Source: Paracoccaceae bacterium
GTDB taxonomy: Bacteria > Pseudomonadota > Alphaproteobacteria > Rhodobacterales > Rhodobacteraceae
Assembly (NCBI GenBank): GCA_024304875.1
Contig: JAMWZF010000191.1
Span: forward strand, 1-6,097
Direction of reading: 5' to 3'
Length of the DNA stretch: 6,097 bases
The position numbers and the translations under genes are program-made. Every line of letters begins with the position of its first letter. Position 1 is the first letter of the stretch. The notes beneath the pieces are model-generated. The model ran no database searches, had not been told where the DNA came from, and saw only the letters and a list, made by a program, of their open reading frames with translations. Shown here one piece after another: positions 5,246-6,097 of the stretch.

Positions 5246-6097
<852 letters not shown>

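Overview
The window is GC-rich (well over 65% by eye in coding parts). It reads as a chromosomal housekeeping segment of an alphaproteobacterium, most likely Rhodobacterales/Paracoccaceae. The grounds are codon use, protein similarity to that group, the gene order alr - mlaE - mlaF - pqiA-like - radA, and an intergenic palindrome built on CCCCCGAGGTATTT, a type I recall as common in that order. These taxonomic points come from memory, not from a search. All recognised genes lie on the + strand.

Layout. (1) 3-593: the C-terminal part, and probably most, of a ClpP-fold serine-protease-like protein of the COG3904 kind, whose true start is probably off the left edge. (2) 633-3551: a tightly packed run of alr (alanine racemase), mlaE (ABC lipid-transport permease), mlaF (its ATPase) and an unrecognised 131-residue membrane protein. 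The last three are joined by 1-4 nt stop/start overlaps. (3) 3552-3794: a gap of about 240 bp with clearly lower GC, no convincing gene, and a few weak signals. (4) 3795-4550: a two-TM, coiled-coil protein of the family often labelled 'DNA repair protein' in this group. (5) 4589-5026: a single-domain PqiA-like membrane protein. (6) 5027-5245: an intergenic region made almost wholly of inverted repeats, including a 76-bp element with 28-nt arms flanked by two G/C hairpins. A second hairpin lies between two copies of CTTGACCCA just before radA. (7) 5246-6097: the first 284 codons of radA, running off the right edge.

How the genes may work together. Alr supplies D-alanine for peptidoglycan. MlaE and MlaF form the membrane core of an MCE-type phospholipid transporter of the cell envelope. 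No MCE-domain (MlaD-like) protein is present here, although a PqiA-like protein, a family tied elsewhere to MCE proteins, lies about 1 kb downstream. The block is therefore mainly cell-envelope biology, followed by the DNA-recombination gene radA. I see no mobile element, CRISPR array, tRNA or rRNA. I do not see a clearly new multi-gene system; the most unusual items are the composite palindrome and the MlaF-coupled membrane protein of unknown function.
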